From assembly GCA_964584985.1 (NCBI GenBank), contig CAZPBK010000001.1:62001-126000 (forward strand): 64,000 bases of DNA, written 5' to 3'. This DNA is from JABMRF01 sp964584985 (GTDB taxonomy: Bacteria; Patescibacteriota; Patescibacteriia; UBA11705; JABHMO01). The translations under genes were made by a program, and so were the position numbers. Positions 35,570 to 44,052 of the stretch are shown piece after piece. Within the stretch, counting starts at the first letter, position 1. Each line of letters opens with the position of its first letter. The notes beneath the pieces were generated by a model. It saw nothing but the letters and a program-made list of their open reading frames with translations, ran no database searches and had not been told where the DNA came from.

Positions 35570-36846
35570 ATATTTTTGTTAGTAATGAAAAAATGTAAAA
35601 TAAGCAACAAAAGAGAAAAGACCACAGAAATCAAATATACATTCAAAATTTGTGAAATATTGTCATGGAAGTTTAATAATAACAACACTTCCAATACTAC
35701 GGAACCGACCAAAACATATGTAAAATTTGTTTTTCTTATAGATAGAGCAAATAAAGAAATTAAATTAATAATAGAATAAACTGTAAATACTACAGCAATC
35801 TTCCATAGTAATGGTTGAATGGAAATATATTCCGCTCCCAAAATCAAATTAATAATCCTATCTGGGAACAAAAAATAAACAAGAGTAATAACTCCGGAAA
35901 CAAAAGAGACTACAAGTAGGGCGATCTTGAAGACTTTAAGATTACTGATTCTCATAATTTTATTTTTTGCAGCGATGGGAAACAAAACCACTGGGACTGA
36001 ACTGGTGGCAAAAAATATTATTTTCCCAAATAAAACTAAACCGGCATATAAACCTGCATTCTTTTGATCTAAAAAATGTTTGGCGAACAAAACATCAATG
36101 TTATATATAAAAACCAAACATAACGATACAATAAAGACCGGCTTCATATATGAAAATAAGCTTTTCCAATCAATATTTGTTTCTTCATTCTTTAAGACAT
36201 CGCGCCGAGAAAACCAAGCATAGACCATTATTATAAATATCACAGAGGCAAGAGGGATTGCAATCATTGCCCCCAATATGCCTAAACCTATTTTGACCAA
36301 AAAAACACCTATTAACAACTTTGAAAAGACCATGACTATTTGACTGAAAGATAATCTGACAAACTGTTGCAACCCTCTCATGAAACCCAATCCAACGGGC
36401 ACCAGAAATGAGAACAAAAAATAACCGGACAAAACAATTAAGGGGGCTATTGAATCCAAGTTTAGCAATTTTTTTACTTGGCTGGAAAACAATAAAAATA
36501 CAATTGATAAAAAAACTCCATAAAACGAAGCCTTTTTTATAATTTGTTTTAAAAAACTAAAAATCTTGTTTTTCTGATTTTTTCCTGTTAAATCAGCAAC
36601 TGTCTTTGAAACAACATGATTTATTGTTTGTGTAGGTACTGCTAAAATGAGAGTGATTGATAACAAGGCAGCCAAAAGTCCGAAATCCTCAGGGCCCAAC
36701 ATCCGACCCATAATTATTTGAAATAAATAATTACCAAAGCCTACAATTAAAGACCCCACAAAAACCATTAAGCTTCCGCTAAGTAACTTATTTTTTTTTA
36801 TACTGGAGAGGCTTAATTCTCTAAATGAAAAATGCCGGTTACTCAT
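35548..36846 (-). CDS. Polysaccharide flippase (Wzx/MATE-type, oligosaccharide transporter)
   Basis: A 432-aa integral membrane protein with about 12 predicted helices and the polysaccharide-biosynthesis transporter pattern (GNYLFQIIMGRMLGPEDFG near residues 42-60). Such flippases move undecaprenyl-linked oligosaccharides across the membrane. It overlaps the sulfotransferase by 22 bases and follows cysQ by one base, so sulfation and export are in the same operon. Confidence 0.85.
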   Translation of the reverse strand: MSNRHFSFRELSLSSIKKNKLLSGSLMVFVGSLIVGFGNYLFQIIMGRMLGPEDFGLLAALLSITLILAVPTQTINHVVSKTVADLTGKNQKNKIFSFLKQIIKKASFYGVFLSIVFLLFSSQVKKLLNLDSIAPLIVLSGYFLFSFLVPVGLGFMRGLQQFVRLSFSQIVMVFSKLLIGVFLVKIGLGILGAMIAIPLASVIFIIMVYAWFSRRDVLKNEETNIDWKSLFSYMKPVFIVSLCLVFIYNIDVLFAKHFLDQKNAGLYAGLVLFGKIIFFATSSVPVVLFPIAAKNKIMRISNLKVFKIALLVVSFVSGVITLVYFLFPDRIINLILGAEYISIQPLLWKIAVVFTVYSIINLISLFALSIRKTNFTYVLVGSVVLEVLLLLNFHDNISQILNVYLISVVFSLLLLILHFFITNKNICQMKIR

Positions 36847-36847
36847 A

Positions 36848-37636
36848 CTAAATCTTAGCTAATTCTTTAATAACATTATAATGGATTTTCCCATTACTAA
36901 CAACAAAACCGTTATAATTCATGGGATCTCTTTTATTGTAAACAATGTTATCACCAAACATATCCGTAAAAACACCACCCGCCTCTTTAACAATAATATC
37001 AGAGGCGCAAACATCCCATTCACCGGTTTTATCACTGGTATTTAGATATAAATCACCGAATTGGTCGGCTATTTTAGCGGATTTAAGTCCGGCACTACCG
37101 CAAGTTTGCATTTTATCTATACTTAACTTTTTAGCCAGATTCATTTCCCTATCCAAAAGATGATTGCGACTACGCAATAAAATGATTTCCGAATAATCTT
37201 TTTTATCGGAAACTTGTAATTTAACGGTTTGACCGCGATGCTCCATATAAGCTCCTTGGCCGGCTGACGCCCAAAAAAGTTTATCCTCGGCCGGCTGATA
37301 AACCGCCCCCAAAACCGGACGACCATTTTGACTTAAACCGATCATAATGGAAAATTCGCCGGTCTGCTGAATAAAATCCTTGGTTCCGTCCAAAGGATCA
37401 ATTATCCAAACCTTTTCCTGATACAACCGCTTATTTTCTTTATCGGTTTCCTCGGACAAAATACCGTAATTCAATTGTTTTAGTTTTTGCAAAATAACCT
37501 TTTCCGAAGCTAAATCAGCTTGAGTAACCGGACTGTCCCCGCCTTTATCCCGGATATTTAAATCTTGACCGTAAAATTCCATAACTTTTTTTCCGGCTTG
37601 TTTTATGGTACTCTTCAATATACTTAATTCCGACAT
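36848..37636 (-). CDS. cysQ: 3'(2'),5'-bisphosphate nucleotidase (PAP phosphatase)
   Basis: A 262-aa inositol-monophosphatase-fold enzyme. Metal ligands are E62/E63 in SEET, D80 and D83 in IDPLDGTKDF, and the Asp in GEWDVCAS. The family includes both PAP phosphatases and inositol phosphatases, but the GEFSIMIGL and context favour CysQ. Here it would remove 3'-phosphoadenosine 5'-phosphate, the by-product of sulfotransferases. It is the first gene of the long operon. Confidence 0.88.
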   Translation of the reverse strand: MSELSILKSTIKQAGKKVMEFYGQDLNIRDKGGDSPVTQADLASEKVILQKLKQLNYGILSEETDKENKRLYQEKVWIIDPLDGTKDFIQQTGEFSIMIGLSQNGRPVLGAVYQPAEDKLFWASAGQGAYMEHRGQTVKLQVSDKKDYSEIILLRSRNHLLDREMNLAKKLSIDKMQTCGSAGLKSAKIADQFGDLYLNTSDKTGEWDVCASDIIVKEAGGVFTDMFGDNIVYNKRDPMNYNGFVVSNGKIHYNVIKELAKI

Positions 37637-37652
37637 ATTGATCTACTATTAG

Positions 37653-37715
37653 TTGACAGATGTCTTTATTATGTTAATATTTCTAGAACAGGTTATTTTA
37701 AAAATCCACAGGAGG
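37653..37715 (+). promoter_or_regulatory. Promoter and strong ribosome site of the 140-aa gene
   Basis: TTGACA (37653-37658) and TAATAT (37675-37680) are 16 bases apart. A perfect AGGAGG lies at 37710-37715, with 4 bases to the ATG at 37720. Confidence 0.7.
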
Positions 37716-37719
37716 AAAA

Positions 37720-38142
37720 ATGAAAAACATTTTGAACAACGGAAGGTTAAGGTGTTCGGGAAGATCATGGCAATTAGTTGAAAGCGACAAGTCCTGTATT
37801 CCTGGCGGTAAAAAAAACGGTGATCATTTGATTATTCTTTTTTCAGACAAAAATAGATATTGTAGTCGCGAAGAACTGGGAGAACTCTATGTAATAGCCG
37901 AACAACTGGCTACGGAATACGCACATCAGATCAATCTTTACCGTATTGTTAAAAACGGCAAAGGCCTGCAATTTCGTAAAGGCTTTCATCTTCATCTCAT
38001 CCTTCCGAAAAAAAGAAATTTCATTGCTCGTTGTGTTGAACCAAGCGTTTCTATGATAAAACTGAGAAAATGGCAAGGTGAGAAGGTCTTTAAGTATGTT
38101 TTGAACAAATTACTGACCAGAGGACAACAGCAAAAAAGATAA
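37720..38142 (+). CDS. Uncharacterised protein, weakly HIT-like
   Basis: A 140-aa protein that is the only plus-strand gene in this part of the region. The segment GDHLIILFSDKNRYCSREE resembles the start of HIT nucleotide-hydrolase domains, and GFHLHLILP resembles the HxHxHxx active-site motif, but the third His is missing. I therefore call it HIT-like only tentatively. It has its own consensus promoter, an AGGAGG site and a terminator shared with the convergent CysNC gene. The C-terminus is basic. Confidence 0.55.
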   Translation: MKNILNNGRLRCSGRSWQLVESDKSCIPGGKKNGDHLIILFSDKNRYCSREELGELYVIAEQLATEYAHQINLYRIVKNGKGLQFRKGFHLHLILPKKRNFIARCVEPSVSMIKLRKWQGEKVFKYVLNKLLTRGQQQKR

Positions 38143-38173
38143 TATCTCCATCCCTTCAAAAACTTCCAACCTC

Positions 38174-38206
38174 AAAAAGGTGAGTCACACTCGCCTTTTT
38201 ATTTTT
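38174..38206. terminator. Bidirectional terminator between the 140-aa gene and cysNC
   Basis: AAAAAGGTGAGT pairs with ACTCGCCTTTTT (one wobble) around a 3-base loop, with T or A tracts on both sides. It overlaps the CysNC stop. Confidence 0.8.
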
Positions 38207-40010
38207 GTAAAAACTTATTTTTATACAAATAATCAATAATCTGCTCCACACATTCATCAACTGTATTTTCATGAGTTTGACAACAAATATGAGGATTGTC
38301 CGGTGCTTCATATGGAGCGGAAATACCGGTAAAATTATCAATTTCACCATTAAGAGCTTTTTTATACAAACCTTTGACATCCCGTTTAATACAAATATCC
38401 AAAGGGGCGTCAACAAAAACCTCCAAAAATTTATCAGTATGAAAAGAGGCTGTTTTCCTATGCTCTTTATAAGGTGAAATAAAAGTGGCCAAAACCAAAA
38501 CATCGTGTTTGCTAAGCAAGCCGGCCACATAAGAAACTCGTTCAATATTTTTATCGCGATCCTCTTTGGAAAATCCCAAATCTCTGGTTAAAGCCTGTCG
38601 CACAATGTCACCGTCCAATCGCTCGCAACGAACCCCCATGTTTTTCAAAACCACATATAATTTATCAGCAATAGTACTTTTGCCCGATCCGGAAAGTCCG
38701 GTAAACCACATCACACCTCCTTTATTGTCTTTTACCCGGTGAATATAACCACCGGTTTCAGCATTTTTTACTTTTTTATTTATTATACCCGCACCCACGG
38801 TATTTTTACTTATTGGATCAATAATAATAAAATTTCCGGTATGACGATTTTTTTGGTATGGATCAAAAGACAATGAATCCTGTGTGCGAATGTAAACTCG
38901 CCCCATTTCATTTAAATAAAGTTTTGATTTTTCCTCACGATGCAAATCATCCATGTTTATTCTGTATCTTAATCTTTCCACAAAACCATTGCTCGTTCTG
39001 CTGGTGTGCTTGATAATATAATTTTTATTTTCTGCCAAAGGCTCATCGCTCATCCAACAAACAGTGGCCTCAAAATTATCTGAAACCTCAGACATATTTT
39101 GTTCTTTAACTATCATATCTCCTCGACTAATATCCAGTTCGTCCTCCAAAGAAAGCAAAGCGGACAAAGGATTAAAAGCATAATCTTGTCTGGAACCGTT
39201 AACATAAATCTCCTTTATTGAAGATTTATTATTGGCCGGTAAGATTCTGACTCGATCACCGCGCCGAATAATTCCACCCTCAATTTTTCCGGTATAACCA
39301 CGGAAATCTTGATTCGGACGGACAACACTCTGCACCGGGAAACGAAAATCAATCAAATTTCTATCAGCGGTTATTTGAATATTTTCCAAATAATCCAAAA
39401 TTGTTCGTCCGTTATACCAAGGCATATTATGACCACGATCCACCACCATATCTCCTTTAAGCGCGGAAACCGGTGTAAATTGTAAATCTTTTATATTTAG
39501 TTTGGAACAAAAATCAGAAAAATCTTGTTTAATTTTATTAAAAATCTTTTGATCATAATCCACTAAATCCATTTTATTGACTACAACCAAAACATGCGGA
39601 ATACCCAAAAGAGCGGCTATGAATAAATGTCTTTTAGATTGAATAAGTAAGCCTTTTCTGGCATCACACAAAATCAAAGCCAAATTTGAGTTAGAAGCCC
39701 CGGTCATCATGTTTCTGGTATATTGTTCATGCCCCGGTACATCGGCAATAATAAAACGCCGTTTGGGAGTGGAAAAATAACGATAAGCCACATCAATGGT
39801 TATCCCTTGTTCCCTTTCCGCTTTTAAGCCGTCCAAAAGAAAAGCCAAATCAACTTCCTTGCCCACTTTATCACAAGTTTTTTTTACTGATAAATACTGA
39901 TCCTCAAAAATAGAATGACAATCATGAAGCATTCTTCCAATCAGGGTTGATTTTCCGTCATCCACGCTCCCGGCGGTGCTTATTCTCAAAAGTTCAATAT
40001 CATTTTGCAT
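38199..40010 (-). CDS. cysNC: Bifunctional sulfate adenylyltransferase subunit 1 / APS kinase
   Basis: A 603-aa fusion. The N-terminal part (1-about 410) is the CysN GTPase with GSVDDGKS at 14-21, DVPGHEQYTRNM and NKMDL. The C-terminal part (about 425-603) is APS kinase with a P-loop in TGLSGSGKSTIADKL around residue 436, and the FISPYKEHR motif. CysN with CysD makes APS from ATP and sulfate, and the kinase adds phosphate to give PAPS. It is 15 bases downstream of cysD. The fusion is common in proteobacteria but unusual in reduced genomes. Confidence 0.95.
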   Translation of the reverse strand: MQNDIELLRISTAGSVDDGKSTLIGRMLHDCHSIFEDQYLSVKKTCDKVGKEVDLAFLLDGLKAEREQGITIDVAYRYFSTPKRRFIIADVPGHEQYTRNMMTGASNSNLALILCDARKGLLIQSKRHLFIAALLGIPHVLVVVNKMDLVDYDQKIFNKIKQDFSDFCSKLNIKDLQFTPVSALKGDMVVDRGHNMPWYNGRTILDYLENIQITADRNLIDFRFPVQSVVRPNQDFRGYTGKIEGGIIRRGDRVRILPANNKSSIKEIYVNGSRQDYAFNPLSALLSLEDELDISRGDMIVKEQNMSEVSDNFEATVCWMSDEPLAENKNYIIKHTSRTSNGFVERLRYRINMDDLHREEKSKLYLNEMGRVYIRTQDSLSFDPYQKNRHTGNFIIIDPISKNTVGAGIINKKVKNAETGGYIHRVKDNKGGVMWFTGLSGSGKSTIADKLYVVLKNMGVRCERLDGDIVRQALTRDLGFSKEDRDKNIERVSYVAGLLSKHDVLVLATFISPYKEHRKTASFHTDKFLEVFVDAPLDICIKRDVKGLYKKALNGEIDNFTGISAPYEAPDNPHICCQTHENTVDECVEQIIDYLYKNKFLQK

Positions 40011-40025
40011 ATTTAAAAATCATTT

Positions 40026-40928
40026 TTAAAAATAACCGGATTGTTTTTTATCCTCCATGGAACTATCACCACTATGATCAATTATTCTATTTTCCCTCTC
40101 GGATTTTTTAGCCAATAAAACTTCTTTTAAAATATCTTCCACCGTGGAGGCCGAAGATTCAACCGCTCCGGTACAAGGCACACAGCCAAGGGATCTGAAT
40201 CGGCACATTACTTCTCCCACTTTTTCATCTTTCTTTACCCTAGTGGATTCTTCCACCGGCACCAAAAGTCCATTTCTTCTAACCACCTTTCTTTTTTTGG
40301 CAAAATAAAGTGGTACTATTTCAATATTTTCTTCTTTAATATAATTCCAAACATCCGACTCGGTCCAATTGGAAAGAGGAAAAACACGCATGGTTTCTTG
40401 TTTATTTAAATGCGAATTAAAATTATGCCAAAGTTCGGGGCGCTGATTTTTAGGATCCCACTTGCCCATCGAATTACGATGGGAATAAACTCGCTCTTTG
40501 GCTCTGGATTTTTCTTCATCTCGCCGAGCACCGCCTATGGCCGCATCAAATCCATGCTTTTTTATAGAGTCAAGCAAAGCTTGAGTTTTTAAATAACTAC
40601 AACAAGTATCTACGCCGTGAATAGCCGGATGCAGACCTTGTTTGAATTTTTCATGCTGTTCCACAATTAATTTTACGCCTACCTTTTTAGTATAATAATC
40701 TCTAAAGTCAGTCATTTGTTTTGGTTTGTAGCCGGTATCAATATGCATTAAAGGAAAAGGCACTTTTCCCGGATAAAAAGCTTTGCGCGCCAAATGCAAT
40801 AGACAAGAAGAATCCTTGCCAACGGAATACAGCATTACCGGATTTTTAAACTCCGCCGCCACTTCCCTAATTATGTAAATCGCCTCAGACTCTAACTCCT
40901 TTATATGCGACAATTTATAATTTTCCAT
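40026..40928 (-). CDS. cysD: Sulfate adenylyltransferase subunit 2
   Basis: A 300-aa PP-loop ATP pyrophosphatase. The PP-loop reads LYSVGKDSSCLLHL (about residues 33-46), and HIDTGYKPKQMTDFRD and CRFRSLGCVPCTGA match CysD. It forms the catalytic part of ATP sulfurylase with CysN. Length is normal. The gene starts a two-gene operon with cysNC and is separated from mtnP by 81 bases. Confidence 0.95.
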   Translation of the reverse strand: MENYKLSHIKELESEAIYIIREVAAEFKNPVMLYSVGKDSSCLLHLARKAFYPGKVPFPLMHIDTGYKPKQMTDFRDYYTKKVGVKLIVEQHEKFKQGLHPAIHGVDTCCSYLKTQALLDSIKKHGFDAAIGGARRDEEKSRAKERVYSHRNSMGKWDPKNQRPELWHNFNSHLNKQETMRVFPLSNWTESDVWNYIKEENIEIVPLYFAKKRKVVRRNGLLVPVEESTRVKKDEKVGEVMCRFRSLGCVPCTGAVESSASTVEDILKEVLLAKKSERENRIIDHSGDSSMEDKKQSGYF

Positions 40929-41009
40929 AGTTTTAAATTATTCTTCCAATCACTATATTCTTTATACATATATTCTCATATTACCAATTTCCAAACTTAT
41001 TGTAAAAAC

Positions 41010-41759
41010 TTATCCACAGTTTTCTTTATTCCAATTCTTAACAGTCTTTAATAGTAAATTTCTAACCTTGTCGACATTATTGTTCATTCTATCGACAATC
41101 AACTCCCAAGTAACGAATTTTTCATTCTTTTTCCAACAATCAAAATCAGTTACCATAGCAATTGACTGGTATGGTATTTTTAACTCATTGGCCAAAATTA
41201 CTTCCGGTACAGTGGACATATTAATAACCTGGCCACCCAATTTTTGGAACATAAGACTTTCAGCTCTGGTTGAAAACCTGGGGCCTTCAATAGTTATTGC
41301 GGTTCCATTATCATGAAATTTTAAATCCAATTCTTTAGCTGATAATATTAATTTTTTTCTAAGTTTCCGGTCAAACGGTTCGGCCATGGGAGTATGCACC
41401 ACTTTTTTTTCATGGTAAGTCAAATTTCTATGTTTGGTAAAATCAATAAATTGGTCTAAAAAAACAAATTCTCCCGGCCTAATGTTTTCTTGCAAGCTAC
41501 CACAGGCAGTCGTGGCCAAAATTGCCTGACACCCTTGATCTTTAAGTGCCTCGACATTTGCACGGTAAGGCACCATGGTTGGCATAATAGAATGATTTTT
41601 CCCGTGGCGAGGTAAAATTACCACTTCAATGTTTTTAATTTTTCCAACAATCAAATCATCCGACGGCCAACCATAAGAAGTTTTGGATTTTATTGTTTGA
41701 TAATTTTCCAGTATTTGCGGATCATCCAATCCCGACCCGCCGATTATTCCGATTTTCAT
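41010..41759 (-). CDS. mtnP: S-methyl-5'-thioadenosine phosphorylase
   Basis: A phosphorylase of about 249 aa of the PNP/MTAP family II. It has MKIGIIGGSGLDD at the start, RHGKNHSIMP, TACGSLQENIRPGE and IEGPRFSTRAE, the substrate-contact blocks of MTA phosphorylases. It splits methylthioadenosine to adenine and methylthioribose-1-phosphate. An upstream ATG at 41777 overlaps apt by 10 bases and is also possible. The adjacent apt gene would convert the released adenine to AMP. Confidence 0.9.
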   Translation of the reverse strand: MKIGIIGGSGLDDPQILENYQTIKSKTSYGWPSDDLIVGKIKNIEVVILPRHGKNHSIMPTMVPYRANVEALKDQGCQAILATTACGSLQENIRPGEFVFLDQFIDFTKHRNLTYHEKKVVHTPMAEPFDRKLRKKLILSAKELDLKFHDNGTAITIEGPRFSTRAESLMFQKLGGQVINMSTVPEVILANELKIPYQSIAMVTDFDCWKKNEKFVTWELIVDRMNNNVDKVRNLLLKTVKNWNKENCG

Positions 41760-41767
41760 ATTTTTTA

Positions 41768-42295
41768 TTAATCCCATTCATAGTCATAACTGACCAAAGA
41801 ATGGATATTATATTTTTTTAATCTTTCGCTTCCGCCCAAAAAGGGCAAATCAATAATTAAACTGACTCCGACCACCTCGGCTTTTAACTTTTCCACCAAT
41901 TCAATGGTCGCTCCCAAGGTGCCACCGGTAGCCAAAAGATCATCAACAATTAAAATTTTTTGCCCCGCTTTTATAGTATCTTTATGCATAGCCACACCGT
42001 CAGATCCATATTCTTTTTCATATACAGCTTCAACGGTTTTATACGGCAATTTCCCTTTTTTTCTAACCAAGGAAACGCCCAAACCCAGTTTATAAGCAAT
42101 CACCGTTCCCAACAAAAATCCACGAGCATCTATTACCGCTATTTTATCAATTTTTGTCCCGGAAAAAGGTCTAATCATTTGATCAATAACCTGTTTAAAG
42201 GTTGGTCCGTCTTGTAAAAGAGTGGTAATATCCTTGAAATTTACACCCTTTTCAGGCCAATCGGAAACTTCCCTAATTTTAGATTTTAAATCCAT
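41768..42295 (-). CDS. apt: Adenine phosphoribosyltransferase
   Basis: A 175-aa type I phosphoribosyltransferase. The N-terminal WPEKGVNFKDIT block and the PRPP-binding motif VDDLLATGGT (117-126) identify APRT, as does the KLPYKTVEA loop. It forms AMP from adenine and PRPP. It is upstream of mtnP and likely co-transcribed with it. Confidence 0.95.
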   Translation of the reverse strand: MDLKSKIREVSDWPEKGVNFKDITTLLQDGPTFKQVIDQMIRPFSGTKIDKIAVIDARGFLLGTVIAYKLGLGVSLVRKKGKLPYKTVEAVYEKEYGSDGVAMHKDTIKAGQKILIVDDLLATGGTLGATIELVEKLKAEVVGVSLIIDLPFLGGSERLKKYNIHSLVSYDYEWD

Positions 42296-42317
42296 ATTTA
42301 ATAATTTTATTTTAGAC

Positions 42318-42377
42318 TTGACATAATTACATTTTTGTGCAAATATATAATGATGCTTTAATATTTATTTAAGGAGG
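42318..42377 (+). promoter_or_regulatory. Upstream region and ribosome site of the metallophosphoesterase-like gene
   Basis: TTGACA at 42318-42323 is followed by TATAAT at 42346-42351, but the 22-base gap is longer than usual, so the exact promoter is uncertain. A perfect AAGGAGG at 42371-42377 precedes the ATG at 42383. Confidence 0.45.
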
Positions 42378-42382
42378 AAAAA

Positions 42383-43231
42383 ATGAAAACATGGGCGATC
42401 TTTAACAATGTCTTTTCAAATTATCCGGCACTTTACGCGGTGCTCAATCATGCAAAGAGTCTGGGTTCAGAAGCCTTTCTTTGTTTGGGAAATCTGGTTG
42501 GTTTCGGACCGCAACCCTTAGCCTGCCTAAAAACAGCTCACGAAGAACATATTTTGCTAACTCAGGGACAGATGGAGTTCATGGTGGGCGCCGGCAAATT
42601 TACGCACTCTTTGGCCGATGATCAATTCACCGTTAAGGGTGCTCTGAGTAATATCAAGGAGTTGCAAGATTCCGGGCAAGAACAACGCTTAGCCTGTCAC
42701 TTTCAAGAGGAAATGTACCAATTGGACAAAACAAAGATCATAAAAATCAATGAAAAAAATGATCTGGTTATGGGGCACAGCTCCCTGAGCCCCAAACACA
42801 AGATTTGGCCGCCTCCCTGGCCGAAAATAAAAGGCAGAAAAAGCTTGGCCTCGGAGATCATCTTGGCTAAACGATCGTCAGAAAACGCCAGCTTGGTTCT
42901 TCTGGGCAACACCCGAGATGGTCTGTGGATGGATATGGAAAGAAGAAATATTCAAAACACAAGATTATTTAATGGTCGTGTCTTTATTCAAGAACCGACC
43001 TGCTTGTTGGTCAACCCGGGTTCAGTCGGCCAGTTGGACAGTGTAACCAATCTGGATGAAAACGGGTTTGGTCAAGCTTCCTATGTAACCTTGCATATTC
43101 CAGAAGAGGAAGACGAGGAAAAAAGTTGGGTCGAATTTCATACAGTTCGATACAACGCCATGGGATGCTTACAGACCATGAAGGAAAAAGGATTTGATCA
43201 AGACGAGATGAAATTCCTTTTCAATCTTTAA
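42383..43231 (+). CDS. Calcineurin-like metallophosphoesterase fold with lost metal ligands
   Basis: A 282-aa protein whose frame matches the YfcE/MJ0936-type phosphoesterases: LCLGNLVGFGPQP, and VNPGSVGQ near residue 214. Almost every metal ligand is replaced: the D-x-H motif reads N9-V-F11, GDLVG has become GNLVG (N37), GNHD has become GQME (62-65), and GHTH has become GNTR (175-178). It is probably a non-catalytic member that binds a ligand or protein. A strong ribosome site and terminator suggest good expression. Confidence 0.8.
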   Translation: MKTWAIFNNVFSNYPALYAVLNHAKSLGSEAFLCLGNLVGFGPQPLACLKTAHEEHILLTQGQMEFMVGAGKFTHSLADDQFTVKGALSNIKELQDSGQEQRLACHFQEEMYQLDKTKIIKINEKNDLVMGHSSLSPKHKIWPPPWPKIKGRKSLASEIILAKRSSENASLVLLGNTRDGLWMDMERRNIQNTRLFNGRVFIQEPTCLLVNPGSVGQLDSVTNLDENGFGQASYVTLHIPEEEDEEKSWVEFHTVRYNAMGCLQTMKEKGFDQDEMKFLFNL

Positions 43232-43240
43232 ACAACAACA

Positions 43241-43273
43241 AAAATGCTCTCCTCACCGAGAGCATTTTTTTTA
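43241..43273 (+). terminator. rho-independent terminator after the metallophosphoesterase-like gene
   Basis: AAAATGCTCTC pairs perfectly with GAGAGCATTTT around a 6-base loop, followed by a T run. Confidence 0.9.
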
Positions 43274-43298
43274 TCAGCTATTCATATATAAACAATCT

Positions 43299-43775
43299 TT
43301 ACTTTTTTCTTTCATAAACTTCTTTGACTTCCGTGCCGGACAAAGTCACCCACACAGTCAAAGTATTGTTACTGTTGCTCAACTCATAATTATATTCCGT
43401 AACATTCGGAACCGTATAACCGGGGCAATCACTGCTGTCAACGGTCATAGTCATTGTTTTATTATCTTGATCAACATCAAGCTCTCCGGAAATTGTACAT
43501 TCTGCTTTGGACACAAAAGTTTCCTCTCCCAAAAGCATGGAAGCCGGTTCTTGATGTTCCAAGTTATCATTCACATAAGTTGCCTGACGCTGCCAATTTC
43601 CCTTATAAGCAATATTTTCAGCTCCCTGTTCTTCACCTTCTTCCGTTTGACTAACCGCTTCACCGGGTTGCTGATTCTGTTTTTGACTTTGCTCCTCGGG
43701 AGTATACTTGGTACAGCCCGCAACCAAAGTTAAAGCCACTGCCAAAAAAAGCACTAAGATAAGATTTTTTCTCAT
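43299..43775 (-). CDS. Lipoprotein, 158 aa
   Basis: A secreted lipoprotein with a lipobox ending LVAGC, so C21 is the lipid-modified residue. A Gln/Glu-rich linker (about 25-55) follows, then a beta-rich domain with cysteines near residues 93 and 116 that could form a disulfide. No family is recognised. It has its own promoter with a 16-base spacer, and no close operon partner. Confidence 0.7.
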   Translation of the reverse strand: MRKNLILVLFLAVALTLVAGCTKYTPEEQSQKQNQQPGEAVSQTEEGEEQGAENIAYKGNWQRQATYVNDNLEHQEPASMLLGEETFVSKAECTISGELDVDQDNKTMTMTVDSSDCPGYTVPNVTEYNYELSNSNNTLTVWVTLSGTEVKEVYERKK

Positions 43776-43802
43776 AAATTTTGAGTTATGTCTCTTTTTT
43801 TC

Positions 43803-43830
43803 AGTATAGCAGATTATATTTATTTGTAAA
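43803..43830 (-). promoter_or_regulatory. Promoter of the lipoprotein gene
   Basis: On the minus strand TTTACA (43825-43830) and TATACT (43803-43808) are 16 bases apart, about 28 bases before the ATG. Confidence 0.5.
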
Positions 43831-43838
43831 AAAATGCC

Positions 43839-43912
43839 TGGCAGGAGCTGAGGGAATCGAACCCCCGACCTCGGTTTTGGAGACCGATGTTATACCACTT
43901 AACTAAGCTCCC
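43839..43912 (-). tRNA. tRNA-Trp (anticodon CCA)
   Basis: Cloverleaf on the minus strand with acceptor GGGAGCT/AGCTCCT, anticodon loop CTCCAAA (anticodon CCA) closed by TCGGT/ACCGA, and a T-arm with GGTTCGATTCC. The 3' CCA is encoded. The 5' leader and 3' trailer are complementary over 14 bases (43919-43932 and 43830-43843). Confidence 0.95.
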
Positions 43913-44052
43913 AAAACTTGCCAGACATTTTTGTTGTATCTTGTATAGATTTTATTGGCTTTTATCTTAAAAAAATCAAATAAATTCCCTTTTTTTAACA
44001 ATTACTTGACCATGATAGCACAAACAAACAAAATTGACAACATTTATACAAT

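Noticed and set aside
38156..38545. 129-residue minus-strand frame at the end of cysNC
   Set aside because: It is an out-of-frame reading of the APS-kinase part of cysNC; the real frame has all kinase motifs.
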